This document shows positions 32,101 to 44,005 of a stretch of DNA of 64,000 bases, piece after piece. Within the stretch, counting starts at the first letter, position 1; the number at the start of each line of letters is the position of its first letter. The notes under the pieces were generated by a model, which searched no databases, was not told the DNA's origin, and saw only the letters and a program-made list of their open reading frames with translations. This stretch comes from Diatrype stigma (Eukaryota; Ascomycota; Sordariomycetes; Xylariales; Diatrypaceae), in contig JAKJXP020000106.1 in the NCBI GenBank assembly GCA_022225965.2, positions 84,774 to 148,773 of the forward strand, given 5' to 3'. Both the position numbers and the translations under genes were made by a program.

Positions 32101-35080
32101 GACATTCCGCGTTACGGCATGAACCAATCTCTACCCATGATCATGAGGAGCCCTGGGGAAGTCAAAATCAAACACATCAAGGACATTCAGCCTCTAGATG
32201 AACGCCTGGCCAAATTCCCGGGTCCTCTGAAAGGCAAAGGCAAGAAGAAGGAGGGCATTGCATGGCTGACTGCTGGTATTGAAAACCTAGAGAGCTCTCT
32301 CCCCAATGCTGCGTTTCAGCAAAACCTCTCTCACGAAGATAAACGAGCTATCGAACGAGTGCTGCTGTTGAAAATACTGAGGGTCTTTGTTGAGAACGAT
32401 GGCGTCGTGGAGGGCAGTCCTGCAGTGGAAAAGGCTGTCCGGGATATTATCTCTCCAGGGTTGAGTAGTGAAAACCCAGATGTAACGCCTGCCATCACAT
32501 CAGGGGTTGATTTGACTGGCATCGCGTCTTCAATGACTAATATGCAAGCGGATAGCATTGATTCTTCAGCTGTTGAGCAGATCCGCAGCAATCTTCTCTC
32601 TGGCGACCGCGAAAAGGCAGTATGGGCTGCTGTGGACAAGCGATTGTGGGGGCACGCAATGCTCATCGCCAATACGTCTCAGAACACCGATTTATACAAG
32701 CAGGTTGCTCAAGAGTTCATCAAAAAGGAGGTGAACTATCCTGGGCATAACAACGAATCCTTGGCTGCGCTTTATAGTGTCTTATCTACCAACTTCGACG
32801 AATGTGTTGATGAACTCGTGCCAGTTCACGCACGGGCTGGCCTTCAACTCATGTCTACCACGGCCACGACGGGCGGTTCGAAAGATGCGTTGGTTGGATT
32901 GGACAAATGGCGGGAGACTCTTGGCATGATACTGAGCAACAGAAGCCAAGGGGATGTCAAAGCTCTGACCTCGCTTGGGAACTTGCTCTCTACATACGGT
33001 CGTGCTGAGGCTGCCCATATTTGCTACATCTTCGCTAGGACCCATGCCGTCTTTGGTGGTCTCGACGACCCCAACGCTCACTTCGTCCTCGTTGGCGCTG
33101 ACCACCGACGCCAGGCTGATCAGTTTGGAAAAGACACCGAATCACTCTTGCTCAGTGAAGTGTACGAGTATGGCTTGTCTTTGACCGGGGGGCTAAACGT
33201 TCTCCAAGGCTGTCCACACTTGGCTGCATACAAGCTCCAACATGCTGCCACCCTAGCTGAGCATGGCTTCAAGGAGAAGGCTTTACAATACTGCGAGGCT
33301 ATTGCTAATGCCATGATGGCCCAGACGAAGAGATCACCATACTACAACCACGTTCTTGAGTCGGCTGTAGATGATCTTGCGAAACGGCTGAAGTTAGCTC
33401 CGAAGGAAGGATCGTCTTCGTGGATCTCTAAACCTAGCATGGACAAGGTGTCATCCAACATGTGGACCCGCTTCAACAAGTTCGTCGCTGGCGAGGACAC
33501 TGATGCTGCTGGGGACGCCCCAGCAGGTGAAAGTGGCGGCGAAGTTGGGCCATTTTCTCGCATTGCAGGCGGGACACCTACCATTAGCCCTTCCCCATCA
33601 ATGACTAATTTCGAGGTGTACGCCAATGGTGGTTTGGGCGGCAAACCCTCGTCAGCGCCCACTATGCCGACGACTAGAGCTGCCTCCCGCTACGGCCCAG
33701 CTGCACCACAAACTTCGAGTAACCCTTACGATCCCAACGGTGGATATAGTCCTGCGCCTAGGTCATCCTTGGATCGCACCTCGGGTGAGTATACAAGAAA
33801 GTCGAACGAAATACGACGACCTTCGTACGGCAACCCGTACAGTCCAGAAACCAGCTCAAGGCCTACTACTGGGTATCAAGCTACGTCAGCAGCTTCCCAA
33901 AGCTCGCCGTATACGCCGGCTTTCCAAGCATCGCCTCCAGAACCAGCTTCTTCGCAGCTTCCTACAAGCTCATATCCAGGATATACACCGTATAATGCCA
34001 ATCAATCATCGCCTAATACAGCGGCAGCAGGCCAGGCAGCTCCCGAGTCCTCGGCAAACGGCGCAAAGGTCCCACAACCACAAGGCTATCAACCCATCTC
34101 ATACGGTTACGAACCCCCATCCATCAACACCTTCGAGCCTCCTTCTACACAGACAGAGGATAGTTCGACTGGCGGAGGCTACGAACCGCCTTCTTTCCAG
34201 CCTTCCACCTTTGAGCCACCGTCTTACGAACCGGATCCAGAAGATGACTCCCGGGAGTCAAGGCCGAAGAAGAAGACTATATTTGATGATGATGACGATG
34301 ATATACCTGCCTTGAAGCAGCCTCAAGAGAAGTCCAAATCGGAGAAAGACCGAGAGAACGAGGAGCTGTTCCGCAAGGTTGCAGAAGAAGAGGGTAAGCT
34401 TTTCTCATTCCTGTCTTGCCGCTCAAGGTATCTGCTCTGGTCACTAACCAACTACTCTAGCAAAACGAGCTGCTGAAGCCAAGCCAGCAAAGAAGGGGTG
34501 GGGTCTTGGCAGTTGGTTTGGTGGTGGCGGCAAGAAGGACGAGCAGCCCGGCAACAAACCTATCAAGGCCAAGCTCGGGGAGCAAAGCAGCTTCGTCTAC
34601 GACCCAGACCTCAAGCGCTGGGTTAACAAGAAGCCGGGCGCTGAAAACATCCCTGCCAAGACAGCCACGCCGCCGCCTCCGCGTTCCAACTCGGCCACCC
34701 GTGTCGGCACCGGCACACCCCCTCCGCCCATGGCATCCCACAGCGCGCCCCCTCCCAGCCTGTCGAGGCCTCCGTCTGCGGCTCCTTCACCTGCAATGGG
34801 AGGAGGCCTGGCCCCACCCCAATCGCAGGATAGCCTCCTGGCTCCGCCGATGATGAAGCGCTCGGTCTCCAACCAGAGCATCGCCAGCATCATCAGCGAC
34901 GCCTCTGGGGCCGGGCCGCCGGGCCCCACCCGATCCCCTAGCATGCCTCCTGGCAGGCCCACTACCAGCCTTAGTAATGCTAGTAGCATCGATGACCTGC
35001 TCGGTGCGGCCGGGACACGCCGGGCCGGCTCCCGGAAGCCGAGGAAGTCGGGCCGCTACGTCGATGTTATGGCCAAGTAG
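29131..35080 (+). CDS. SEC16: COPII coat assembly scaffold Sec16
   Basis: Exons 29131-34393 and 34461-35080, with a 67-nt intron (GTAAGC...CTCTAG), give 1960 residues. Residues 1-960 are acidic then Pro/Ser/Gln-rich and disordered. At about 966 the conserved central domain starts with [16 protein letters not shown], whose end blade closes the Sec13 propeller, and continues as an alpha-solenoid (ancestral coatomer element) to about 1440. A Pro/Tyr/Ser-rich segment with repeated YEPPS motifs follows at about 1660-1710, then a basic-acidic stretch. Exon 2 supplies the conserved [10 protein letters not shown] and [14 protein letters not shown] elements and a disordered C-terminus. Sec16 organises ER exit sites and binds Sec23, Sec24, Sec13 and Sec31 on the ER membrane. 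The length is typical of filamentous ascomycetes. Essential in yeasts, so an intact gene is expected. Confidence 0.95.
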
Positions 35081-36295
35081 GATGGCCGGCCATCATCATC
35101 GGACCTAGCGAGACAACCGCAGCAGCAGAGGCAGCAGCAGAGCAGGACGACGATCCTTGAGGAAGACGAGGCAGAAGACGGATTCGAGCTCTTAGAAAGG
35201 GACTGAACTGAAATGAATAGTACTTAATTAACTAACTGGATGAAATACAACACGCGTCAAATCGAATTGCGGGATTGTTATTGTTATGAACAAACGAACA
35301 AACGAACAAGAGGCTAGGCTCTCCTTGGATACGTATGTACGCACGGATGGAAATTATTGATGTCGAGAACTGAGAAGACGAAGAATACACACATACATTG
35401 CATTGAAGAGACGGTGCGATGCGGTGCACACATGGAATTGGATGGCTATGTCCATGCCGTGGCTGGTAGGCTGGCTGGGTAGGTAGGTGTGCCCCGGGCC
35501 CCTTCTCCCCCCCCCCCCCCCCCCCTTTCTACAGCGCCGCACCGCATGACCAATTCCTTCATCGATTGATATATCGACGGCTCCCACTACCATTCACCAC
35601 TACGCGCTGCGCGCGCGGACATACCATGGGAGATGGGGCGGGATGGGATGGAATGCAGACGGAGATAGGCGCAAATGGGAGAACATTGTTTAGTCTATTT
35701 CAGGTTTTTCTTACAGGCTTCTTTCTTGCGGGCACAGAGATCGTTGTAGGGACGGATCTAGGTGGCTTGCTACCTAACTTAACCTACCTACTTACGTACT
35801 CTACTGTATAGGTCGTTTCTTCCATCGGACCCGGACACTTTTGTCTGTCACTTTCGGACCTGTATATCATAGACGAATAAAGATAACATATCTTGTAATA
35901 ATGAATAATCATCCCTTCGTTCTCTTGCGCCGTTCGGTCCAAGGAGGCTGTCCCCAGTATCAATGCCAAAGCAAAGTCTACGGCTTCGTTGTATCTTTGA
36001 GCTTCCTTTGGCTGTTTCTAATTTGCAGTGGCATGTTACCTTGGTATATTCTAATTTCCCTGCTCATAGAAGATATAGACCATATGGTTTCACGTATTCC
36101 ACCAACTATACCTCGCCATCTACGTCTACCATCCGCTCGATGGGCATGTAACTGATTAGGTATGACCTACCTGGCCGTTGCTACGTCTCAAACTCAAAAC
36201 CCCCTCCTGCAGAAAAGTGTTCCCTTTCAACAACATTATACAGGCTGGTTAGATATATATAATCACAAATCTCTAGCCAATATTCCCATCCTCCC
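35081..36295. other. Intergenic, 1.2 kb
   Basis: 3' UTR and spacer. CAG-type repeats lie at 35115-35145, (ACAAACGA)n near 35288-35310, and a 20-base poly-C run at about 35506-35525, flanked by CT. The CAATCGATTGATATATCGA region near 35563 is palindromic. No gene is seen. Confidence 0.5.
35506..35525. repeat. Poly(C) tract
   Basis: About 20 consecutive C bases after CCTTCTCC. Such long homopolymer runs are also error-prone in sequencing, so the exact length should not be trusted. Confidence 0.8.
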
Positions 36296-36606
36296 TTACC
36301 CACCACCACCATCATTAACAAGCTCCGCACTAGTCCCCGTCTTCTTCACATCGACGACGCCGCACCCGTTCTTGAACCAGCAGTTCCCGATTCTGCAGCC
36401 CTTGAAGCCAGCTACCCGTAGGCGTCCTGTGTCAAACAGCATGGCGTGCGTCAAGTTTCCAGTTATACTTAAGTAGTGCACAGTTGTTAACCTCTGGCGC
36501 GTTGGCGGACTGGTGGTCCATTCTGATGAAGGGGTGTCGATGGAAGATTATAGCAGTAAATGCTGCTGGTGCTGTTGTTGCCGCTGCTGTACGGTACTAC
36601 GCTGTC
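36296..36606 (-). CDS. Possible C-terminal part of a small Cys-containing protein
   Basis: Two minus-strand frames join across a plausible 65-nt intron (36427-36491, GTTAAC...ACACAG): the first closes right after the donor, the second stays in phase. Exon 1 (36606-36492) reads with SSIYCYNLPS; exon 2 (36426-36296) with GFKGCRIGNCWFKNGCGVVDV. The Cys spacing resembles small secreted fungal proteins, but no start codon, signal peptide or further 5' exon could be supported, because a stop lies directly upstream at 36612. It may be a real gene with a missing first exon, a relic, or chance. Confidence 0.25.
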
Positions 36607-37574
36607 TGTTCACAGACTCAGGTCCGGCGCTCATCATACTACCGCTATATGAATCTCCGAGATGTTGTGGACGCGACGTTTCCGTCGGATGAGCCGACGC
36701 CGATATCTTCAAAGCCCAACCAAGGGGGGTGGGTGATTCGGCATTGATATATATTACAGTTCAAGCGGATCAGAGCGATCGAAGTCCGCAGCAACAGAAT
36801 GGCCCTCCAGTCTCGGTAAATCTGACGGTGGAACCAAGCCCGGCAGAAGGCGGGTGCCGGTTGGTGGGTAAGTAGATGGACAGGTTCCAAGAGGGTAGGC
36901 AGCATCCATTGCTCTTCCTGGGACACTATACAGATGATATCAGGAGACTGAAAACCGCTGACATTACCTAGGTGTCTGGGATTATATGGGGGCCGAAAGG
37001 GAGCCCTGTTCCCGAGACAATTCGGCTCCTGCCAGACACGTGAACGAGGGCGCGTAATGTTCCAAGGGGTTTGGAAGATCAACTTGCGACGACACGCAAA
37101 GCGACGATCGTCTCCCATCCAATTGTCTCAGCGCATTGATAAGTTCAGCTGTTTGAGATGATATATTTTCTTCTAAATGTTCATGTCGAGCTAGCCTGCT
37201 AGGCTCTCAAGTTTGCCTTGCATTAATTCTATTACCACAAGAACTGTGATGCTATGCTATCAAGCCCCCCTTCCCCCCCTTTTAGGGTAGGTAATCAGTA
37301 TATGCAAATGTAGTGTAATGTACCATGTAGAGCAAAGGCTAAGCCATACCTCTACATGTTTCTCTACTCCCAAGCCAAAGTCAAATGTCCCGATTAGCTT
37401 TTCTCTATAACGCCCGCCGCTGTGTACCCCTTCACCGTTCATTAATCATCATTCGTAACAAAAGCTCCGTAACAGCTCATATGGTCACTCTACAGCTGGA
37501 GGAACACGTGCATAACCCACCCCAGATGAACAACCTAGATTCTTGTAAAGCATGCTATCATCTGCACAGGTATT
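36607..37574. other. Intergenic
   Basis: A minus-strand frame at 36645-37118 exists, but its composition (rich in Trp, Arg and Cys at random) does not look selected. No gene is called. Confidence 0.4.
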
Positions 37575-39024
37575 TCATGCGCTGTACGAGGAGACGTAGT
37601 ACTGGGCACAGAATCAGTATTTCGTCCGGTATCAAGTATCAAGTCAAAAAGCCGATTCGAGGCAAGCAAAAAAGACGAGGCTAAAGCCGAAGATAAGCGA
37701 AAGGAAAAGATAACAAAGACTCACAGTGACGACGGAATCCTCCGCGCCCGAGTCGTCGTACTGCGGGACGTAGACGTAGAGGATGAGGGCATGCTCGTCG
37801 GCGAAGCAGGCGATGACGCGGCCCTCGAGCCGCCCGACGCTGAGCACCTTGCTCCAGTCGCGGCCGTCGACGCGGACCGTGGCCCAGCGGTCCGGCCCGG
37901 CCTCGCGGAACGCCGTCGACGGGTGTTCGGACAGGGGCCCCGCCAGCTGCGCCGGGTCCAGCTCCGGGTTCTCCAGGTCGGCCCACCGGCTCTCCACGTG
38001 CAGGAGCGCGTCCACGTCGAGGCGCAGCCGCAGCTCCCCATGCATGTTGGCGCTGAGCTCCAGCTTCGGGTTTGCTGCTAGGCCGCCGCCGCCCACCGGT
38101 GCTCCGCCAGCAGTAGGGTTGGAAGGAGTGGCGGAGGTGGTGGTAGCGGCGTGCGCGAGGCGCGTGAAGCGGTCCGAGACGGCCTTCAGCTGCGTCAGGG
38201 GCGGCAGCTGGATGTGCACGTCGGGCTCCCGCACCTTGGGCTGCATGATGGTCTCGACGGTCTCCGGGTGCAGCACGCGCACGGGGATATCCTGCGTGAT
38301 GATCTTCTCGCGCTCGCGGTGGAGGTTCGTCTCGAGAGGCTCGAAGGGGAACTCGTCGTTGTTGTCGTCGTTTCCGCCACCGCCGCCGCCGCCGCCGCGG
38401 GCTGCTGGGTTGGGCGGCGGGGGCGCGGTGGTGGTCGTCGTGATGGTCATGGAGAGGATGGGAATCCCGTTCTTCTTGGTGAGGCGTAGGGAGGCAGACG
38501 AGCCGTTGAGCGCGGACTTGAGAGCGCGCTGGAGCGGCCCCAGGGGCAATTCGAGGTTGATGGTGTTCTGGGGCTCGGCGGACTGCAGTGCGTACGATTC
38601 GAATATGAAGTCCATGGAAAGTGAGCTGTATATATTTGTGGTAGTATACGGCATGGATTAGTCCCGGGTTGCTGCATTGCCATTTGCCACTATAGGGGGG
38701 TATAGGGGGAGGGAAGTAAGTACTACGTACGCCCAGACTTGCGACCCGGTGTCGGGGATGACGGTGAAGCGGACCGTGTCATCGTCAAGGCGCATCCATG
38801 CGATTTTCTCGAGCGTGTTGAGAGCGGCGACGAGTTCTTCGGATTTCAGGTTACGTTAGGACTGGAAGCTCTCCCTATTACTTTCACTCTCAATCTCTCT
38901 CACACCCTCTCTCCCTCTTACATCCCCCGCTGACTCTTGATCAAGCATTGTAAGTTAGCAAGGAGCAATGAGCTAGCTTACTTGAAAACGTGCGTATATT
39001 CTTGAGATTGGATTTGAACCGCAT
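37575..39024 (-). CDS. HUS1: DNA-damage checkpoint clamp subunit Hus1
   Basis: Four exons on the minus strand: 39024-38982 (14 codons), 38836-38731, 38625-37725 and 37601-37575 (9 codons with the stop), giving 358 residues. All phases agree; the donors include GTAAGC, GTACGT and GTGAGT. The start reads MRFKSNLKNIRTFS, and exon 2 gives LVAALNTLEKIAWMRLDD and FTVIPDTGSQVW, the Hus1 N-terminal sliding-clamp fold. Exon 3 contains FESYALQS, ARG-rich loops and HALILYVYVP; exon 4 gives the closing YYVSSYS strand that pairs with the rest of the fold. Hus1 forms the 9-1-1 PCNA-like clamp with Rad9 and Rad1 in the nucleus and activates Mec1/ATR signalling. A Gly/Asp/Asn-rich insert (about residues 115-140) and a Thr/Gly-rich insert (about 205-220) lengthen it versus yeast and animal Hus1. 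The last intron is 123 nt. Confidence 0.93.
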
Positions 39025-40467
39025 CTTGGCATGAGATGCCTGCGTATTCCCCCTTCCTATTTGCTGTTGATCTTGAGGCGCACGCTGTTAGGTCCTGACA
39101 GAGAAGGGAACAGACGCGTAGACGCGACGCTGACTGGTTTGGCAGTTGCGATTCCTTTGACAGACCGAGGATTTACGTAGTGTTCGACGCTCAGAGCTGG
39201 TCTAGACCTTCCTCCAACCGGAGCTGCCTAGAGGCCCTAACTAGGCCACCTAACGAGTTTCTGGCTAGACTGATGCGGGCTGTGCGGGGCTCTAACCGTA
39301 GCCCAGATAGTGGAGAGCTCCCCCCTGGCAGCTCTGAGAAGTGTTAACGTCTGATGATGGCATAACCCCGTAACCCCGCCAAGTTCTAGCTGTTGGCGAT
39401 AGACTCAAGAAGTACCCCGCTATCGAGTCAAGCTTCACTTACATCCATGCGATGCCATCATTTCCCACAGACATAACATCAACATCCATGCCTATCGCAT
39501 TCGTTCATATATTAACGTAATGGGTAATCTATGAACTGTCATTACATGCAAGCAAGTCCATGACGAGTATACATGCGGCGGATACCAGGTACCTACAAAG
39601 GCAGGATGGAAAAGGACAAGCAAATACACCCCACAGTAGTCGAAGCTTACCTGGTAGGTACTTGATTCAAGGTAGCTCTCGACCATAAAGCTTTACCTTG
39701 ATCCTGGCGTTCCAGGTTGGAGCTTGAGCACCTTAAGGAACGGAAAGAGTGTTCTGACAACTGAACTATGTGGGGCAAGATAAAAGCAAAGACGAGAGTG
39801 ACTGCAGACAGCTATATTAGAAAGCCACGTTGGTGACAAGCAATATATTATTACGATACAGAAGGATTCCCGGTCGTTGCCTTCGGTATCAAGAGAACCA
39901 TCATCATCTCCGTCTGCATACCTATAACCACCACCTCAGGGTAGTCATTTCTCTCCCTTCCCTTCAAGGTTTACTATAGAAGTTATAGCAAATGCCTGAC
40001 CAGGTAGATGAAATAGTGACAGTAGCGCAAGTATCCAGGGGGTGGCAGAGCCTTCCCAACACAAGAAAAGAAATAATAACAGAATAGAAAAAAGCAAAAA
40101 AGAAGCAAAAAAGATCGAAGAAAATTAGCCAGATTCAGAATGAGGTCCCTGCCTTCCCTAGAACTCCTGTAATGATGCTCGACGGTTCCTTTGTTCCGTC
40201 CCGCTTCCTCCGAAAGGTTCCTCCGACGCCTTGCTTGATTCCAACGGACTTGCCGGTCCTGCCCTGCCCTACCTATCCTGTCCTACCCTGACCTGTCCTA
40301 GCCTCCGCCGTATACGCGTAGAGTAAGAATGTGTAGATAGATGTGTGTGTGTGACCGTGTTGGCGTATCTCGTGTGCATGTGTGTATGTATCACGTGTGC
40401 ATTTGTGTCATGTACCCGTGATATAGAACGGTCCTTTCTGTTCGTGTGACGGAAGCAACCGATCGAC
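39025..40467. other. Intergenic, 1.4 kb
   Basis: Spacer between two minus-strand genes. The right part (about 40050-40400) has A-rich and GTGTGT-rich patches and would hold the 3' UTR of the RING gene. No gene is seen. Confidence 0.5.
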
Positions 40468-41571
40468 TCAACCGAGCGAGCACCGCCCCATCGGTGGGTG
40501 CACCAAGAACGAGCCGACCGGGCGCGCGACCGTGCGGCAGACCGGACAAGTCGGCAGCGTGGGCCGGCCGCCGCCGACGCCGTACCCGCCCCTGTCGGAC
40601 CGGCCCAGCGACGCCTGGATCCAGATGCGCAGGCAGTTGGTGCCGAACTTGTGCCCGCAGTGCAGCTTCGTCCAGTTCTCGCAGATGCCCTCGGGGTTGC
40701 GCACGCCGACGGGGTCGTGGCAGATCGGGCACTCCTCCAGCGGTGTCTGGACGGGCGCCGGTGCCGCCTCTGTCGCCGGTGCCGGTGGTGGTGGTGGTGG
40801 TGGTAGCGCCGCTGCGTTTCGTCTCGCCTGCTTCAGCTTCCGCATCTTTCGGTTGACGACCGCGGCGGCTCTGGCTTCGGCTGATGCTGCGAAGGACGAC
40901 GATGATGCGGACGCGGAGGCAGAGGCGGATGCGGATGCGGATGTGGATGCGAATGATGGCTTCCCGAGGTCGCGGAACTCGAAGTTGGAACGGAGTCGCG
41001 GGTATGCGTGGATATCGTCGTCGTCGTCGTCGTCGTCATCGGCGTCGTCGTAGCGGCGATAGCGATGCTCGTCGTTGGTGGATCTAGATGTGGAGGAGGC
41101 GGTGGGAGAGGGAGGGGGCGGGGGGCCGCCCTTGGGCCGCGACGAGGTCCGTAGGAAGCTCTTGGCCGGGCGGCGCTGGTGGCGGCGATAGTAGTCGTGA
41201 CTGTAGTCATGGTGACCTCCGTCCTCTTGGGCCTCATCCTGGACCTGGGCCGGACCCAAGTCCTGGAGATGTCGCGCTTCTATGACAGATGTCTGTGGGG
41301 GCGTTGCAGCCACTTCGCGTGCTGCTACCACTGCTGCCTGTGGTGTGGGTGGTGCCGGCGGCGGCGCCGGCGGCTCGGCCTCGAAAAGCATTGCCTGGGC
41401 GGAGGAGGATCGGGTTGGGGTGGGGGGCACACCGGCGCCGGAGCCGCCGAGGCTAGCAGCAGCATCGCGTGACTCCCTCTCCATGCTTCTAGCTCGGTCC
41501 CTCTCTCTGTCTCGTCGCCTTTTCGGGAGAAGCTTCCGAAGAAACTTGAGTTTGATCTTCGGTATGTGCAT
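40468..41571 (-). CDS. RING finger protein with disordered N-terminus
   Basis: A single exon of 367 codons, ATG at 41571. Residues 1-30 are highly basic (KLKFLRKLLPKRRRDRERDR), suggesting nuclear targeting or membrane/nucleic acid contact. A long disordered stretch follows, with Ala/Pro runs, a poly-Asp tract (about residues 175-190) and an alternating Ser-Ala tract (about 210-235). The C-terminal RING (about residues 279-345) has CPIC, then CENW...LHCGHKFGTNCLRIWI and CPVC, all ligands present, with an unusual Gly-rich loop before the last pair. This supports an E3 ubiquitin ligase role. The substrate is unknown. The poly-Asp and Ser-Ala codon repeats produce open frames on all strands here. 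Confidence 0.78.
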   Translation of the reverse strand: MHIPKIKLKFLRKLLPKRRRDRERDRARSMERESRDAAASLGGSGAGVPPTPTRSSSAQAMLFEAEPPAPPPAPPTPQAAVVAAREVAATPPQTSVIEARHLQDLGPAQVQDEAQEDGGHHDYSHDYYRRHQRRPAKSFLRTSSRPKGGPPPPPSPTASSTSRSTNDEHRYRRYDDADDDDDDDDDIHAYPRLRSNFEFRDLGKPSFASTSASASASASASASSSSFAASAEARAAAVVNRKMRKLKQARRNAAALPPPPPPPAPATEAAPAPVQTPLEECPICHDPVGVRNPEGICENWTKLHCGHKFGTNCLRIWIQASLGRSDRGGYGVGGGRPTLPTCPVCRTVARPVGSFLVHPPMGRCSLG

Positions 41572-44005
41572 CGCTGCTTCCTGTTTGATCTTCCGACGGG
41601 ACCCCTGTCCGAAGAGAAGCTCGGTTGGGTGGAGATGTGTGTGATTGCGGAGATGTGTGATGAGGGGTCTATGTGAGGTAAGTACCTATGTTGGTAAGGC
41701 TGAACAAAGTTCTTTTGGTGAAATGGAATAACGGGTTCATCTAGATGCCTGGATCAAAGCAAGGCATCAAGAAGAAGCAGGATAACCGTCGAGGTACAAT
41801 AAGTCAGGTACCTATCGCAGCTACAATAGGTAGGGGAAAGGTAGGTAAGTGGCAGGTAAGTATGTACGCAGGGGACCTCTCGAGGCGTGACAATGGGAAA
41901 ATCCGTTAAAGTTTGCGAAATTCGTATTGTGGATTGTGGACAAGAAACCAACTTGTTCTGGTCTGTTCAGGTTGGGCGTAAAAAGGGCCACCAAGGGTGA
42001 TGAACCTATGATAGCCAAATGACAAGTGATGGATATGTAGGGTAACGCGGGGGTGCTGCGCTGCGACTGCGCAACCTGAACAAGATGCGAATCAAACCAT
42101 AGCACACCACCGGCTATAATACGAACGAAGACCAAACCTCACCTCATGGACGAAAACGTCAGGGCGGAGGAACAAGAATCCCAGACTGCCAAAAGCAGAG
42201 TAAGTCGAAGGTTCTCTAAGACACTCCTGGAGAGTCGGTAATATATTTGAGTTCGATGTGCAGGTTAAACGAAGCAACTAAACCCCCACAGAAGAAATAA
42301 GATAAGTAAGATACACACAGTCGAAGCAAACCGAGTCAGGGAGAAAACAATCTACTATCTAGTCGGCATGGACCTCTAGCCCTCAGGTTAAGGTTTTTCG
42401 ATGGTGTAGTTTGCACATGCCCAAAGCACCAAAGTCCTACAAGAAAGTGCGAAATCGTTGGTTTTTGACTTTGTGCTACTATCAACATTGAACATCAAAG
42501 CTCATCCTACTAGAGGTAGCTACTTGATCAGTACATGCCGGAATGCGTATCCTTGTGCAGGTAGGAACATATGCAAGTAATGTTGGGTTTGGGCAATCCT
42601 GTAATACCTAGGTAGGTCAGGTAGGTCTATATCCGGAGGCGTGTAATAGCTTATGATATGCATGATATGTAAAGTAAAGCAGGTATGTTATATTGGTATG
42701 CCGTGGTATCTCATACCTGTCAAGAGGATGGAGCTATGTTCTTGTACACACCCCAGCTGTTAGATGTCCCTCCTTTCGATACCTTTTTCTGGTAGGTAGG
42801 TAGTTAGCTTTTGAGGGGCTTGACTAGCAGGATTAGATCATGCGTACGTCTGCGAAGGCTGCATCACGAGGAACGTGTCCCACTTCCGTCCAACAAGCAT
42901 TCGTTTTGTAGGACTCGATCCCCTCCATGGAAGTGCAGCTGATAAGTCTCCGGAACCGGTGGCGTGGGGTTCCTAGGCCTATTACGAACAGGACATCTGC
43001 GATGATAAGATGAGATGGAATGTCAAGTCATTTCAATCGTTTATGTTGATCTAACCAGCATGCGTACATACCGATTCAACGTTAGAGATCGAGGCATCTA
43101 TATATAGGTGCTATTTCCATGACGAGGCAAGGGGGCACTTAGTTGCTGCCAAGGCTGAATAAATAACACACTCTAAATACCGCCTTAGCACAGGATAGTT
43201 GCACGGTCTCGGGCTGGACATTGGTTGGACAGCACTCCTTAAGTTAAACCAGCAAAAATACCCATCTGGCCCAAATATCCAGACCCCCTTAACAACGCCC
43301 TTCATCATAATAAGCAACTTCACAACCTACTAGGTAGTCACTGATTGTAGCATTGGAGAGTGCTCGATTGCGTTGCAGTCATCAATACCTAGGTAAGTAG
43401 GTATAAATTTGGGTCCCAGACAACAGGCCAGCTTCAGATAAGCGTATAGGGACCAAGCGCCTAATTACCAGCCCGTATGGATGGCTTGCGTCCTGCATCT
43501 GAACATTCCTTTCAATAGCGAGCAAACCATGAATGCGGCAAACCGCCTTGCACTTCAGGAATGCCGGGACTCGTCTGTTTGTGCTCCACCAAGTCGTGGT
43601 AATGTATAATAAGAACCTTGTATGTAAATATCTAAATTTGAAACGAGAACGCAACCACGCTGCTCAAACCCGCCCTTGCGCGTTGGCTTCGGGAGACAAA
43701 GTGATCCGCAACTGGCAGCATTGCCAGTACGCTCTGTAAGCCAAAATCATTCCCGGGTTGAAAGGAATACGATAAAATGCGCCCCCACCTCCGCCTCCGA
43801 AAACCCGATGCCGTTGATTACGACCGTGCGCGTCTCTGATCATTGCCTTCGTCTTCGCTGTCATCCCGGAACCCTTCCTCGAGACTAGGACGCGATGTTA
43901 GTCGAGAACTTTTTGGAGCTTTCCATGCAGGTTTGCTGCATGTTTATAGGCTCGTAGGGATACTGTCGGTAGCCGCGAATAGTAGCACAGGGGAAGGGAT
44001 TCGAC
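41572..44005. other. Intergenic, 2.4 kb
   Basis: No supportable gene. It is dominated by TAGGTAGG/TACCTAGG microrepeats (41810-41870, 42600-42640, 42790). Minus frames at 41754-42277 and 43111-43323 have chance-like composition. Confidence 0.45.

Noticed and set aside
36645..37118. 157-codon minus-strand ORF
   Set aside because: Trp/Arg/Cys scatter typical of unselected sequence; could not be joined in frame to the Cys-containing exons at 36296-36606.
37783..38661. 292-codon plus-strand ORF
   Set aside because: Antisense to HUS1 exon 3, whose frame gives recognised clamp motifs and coherent splicing.
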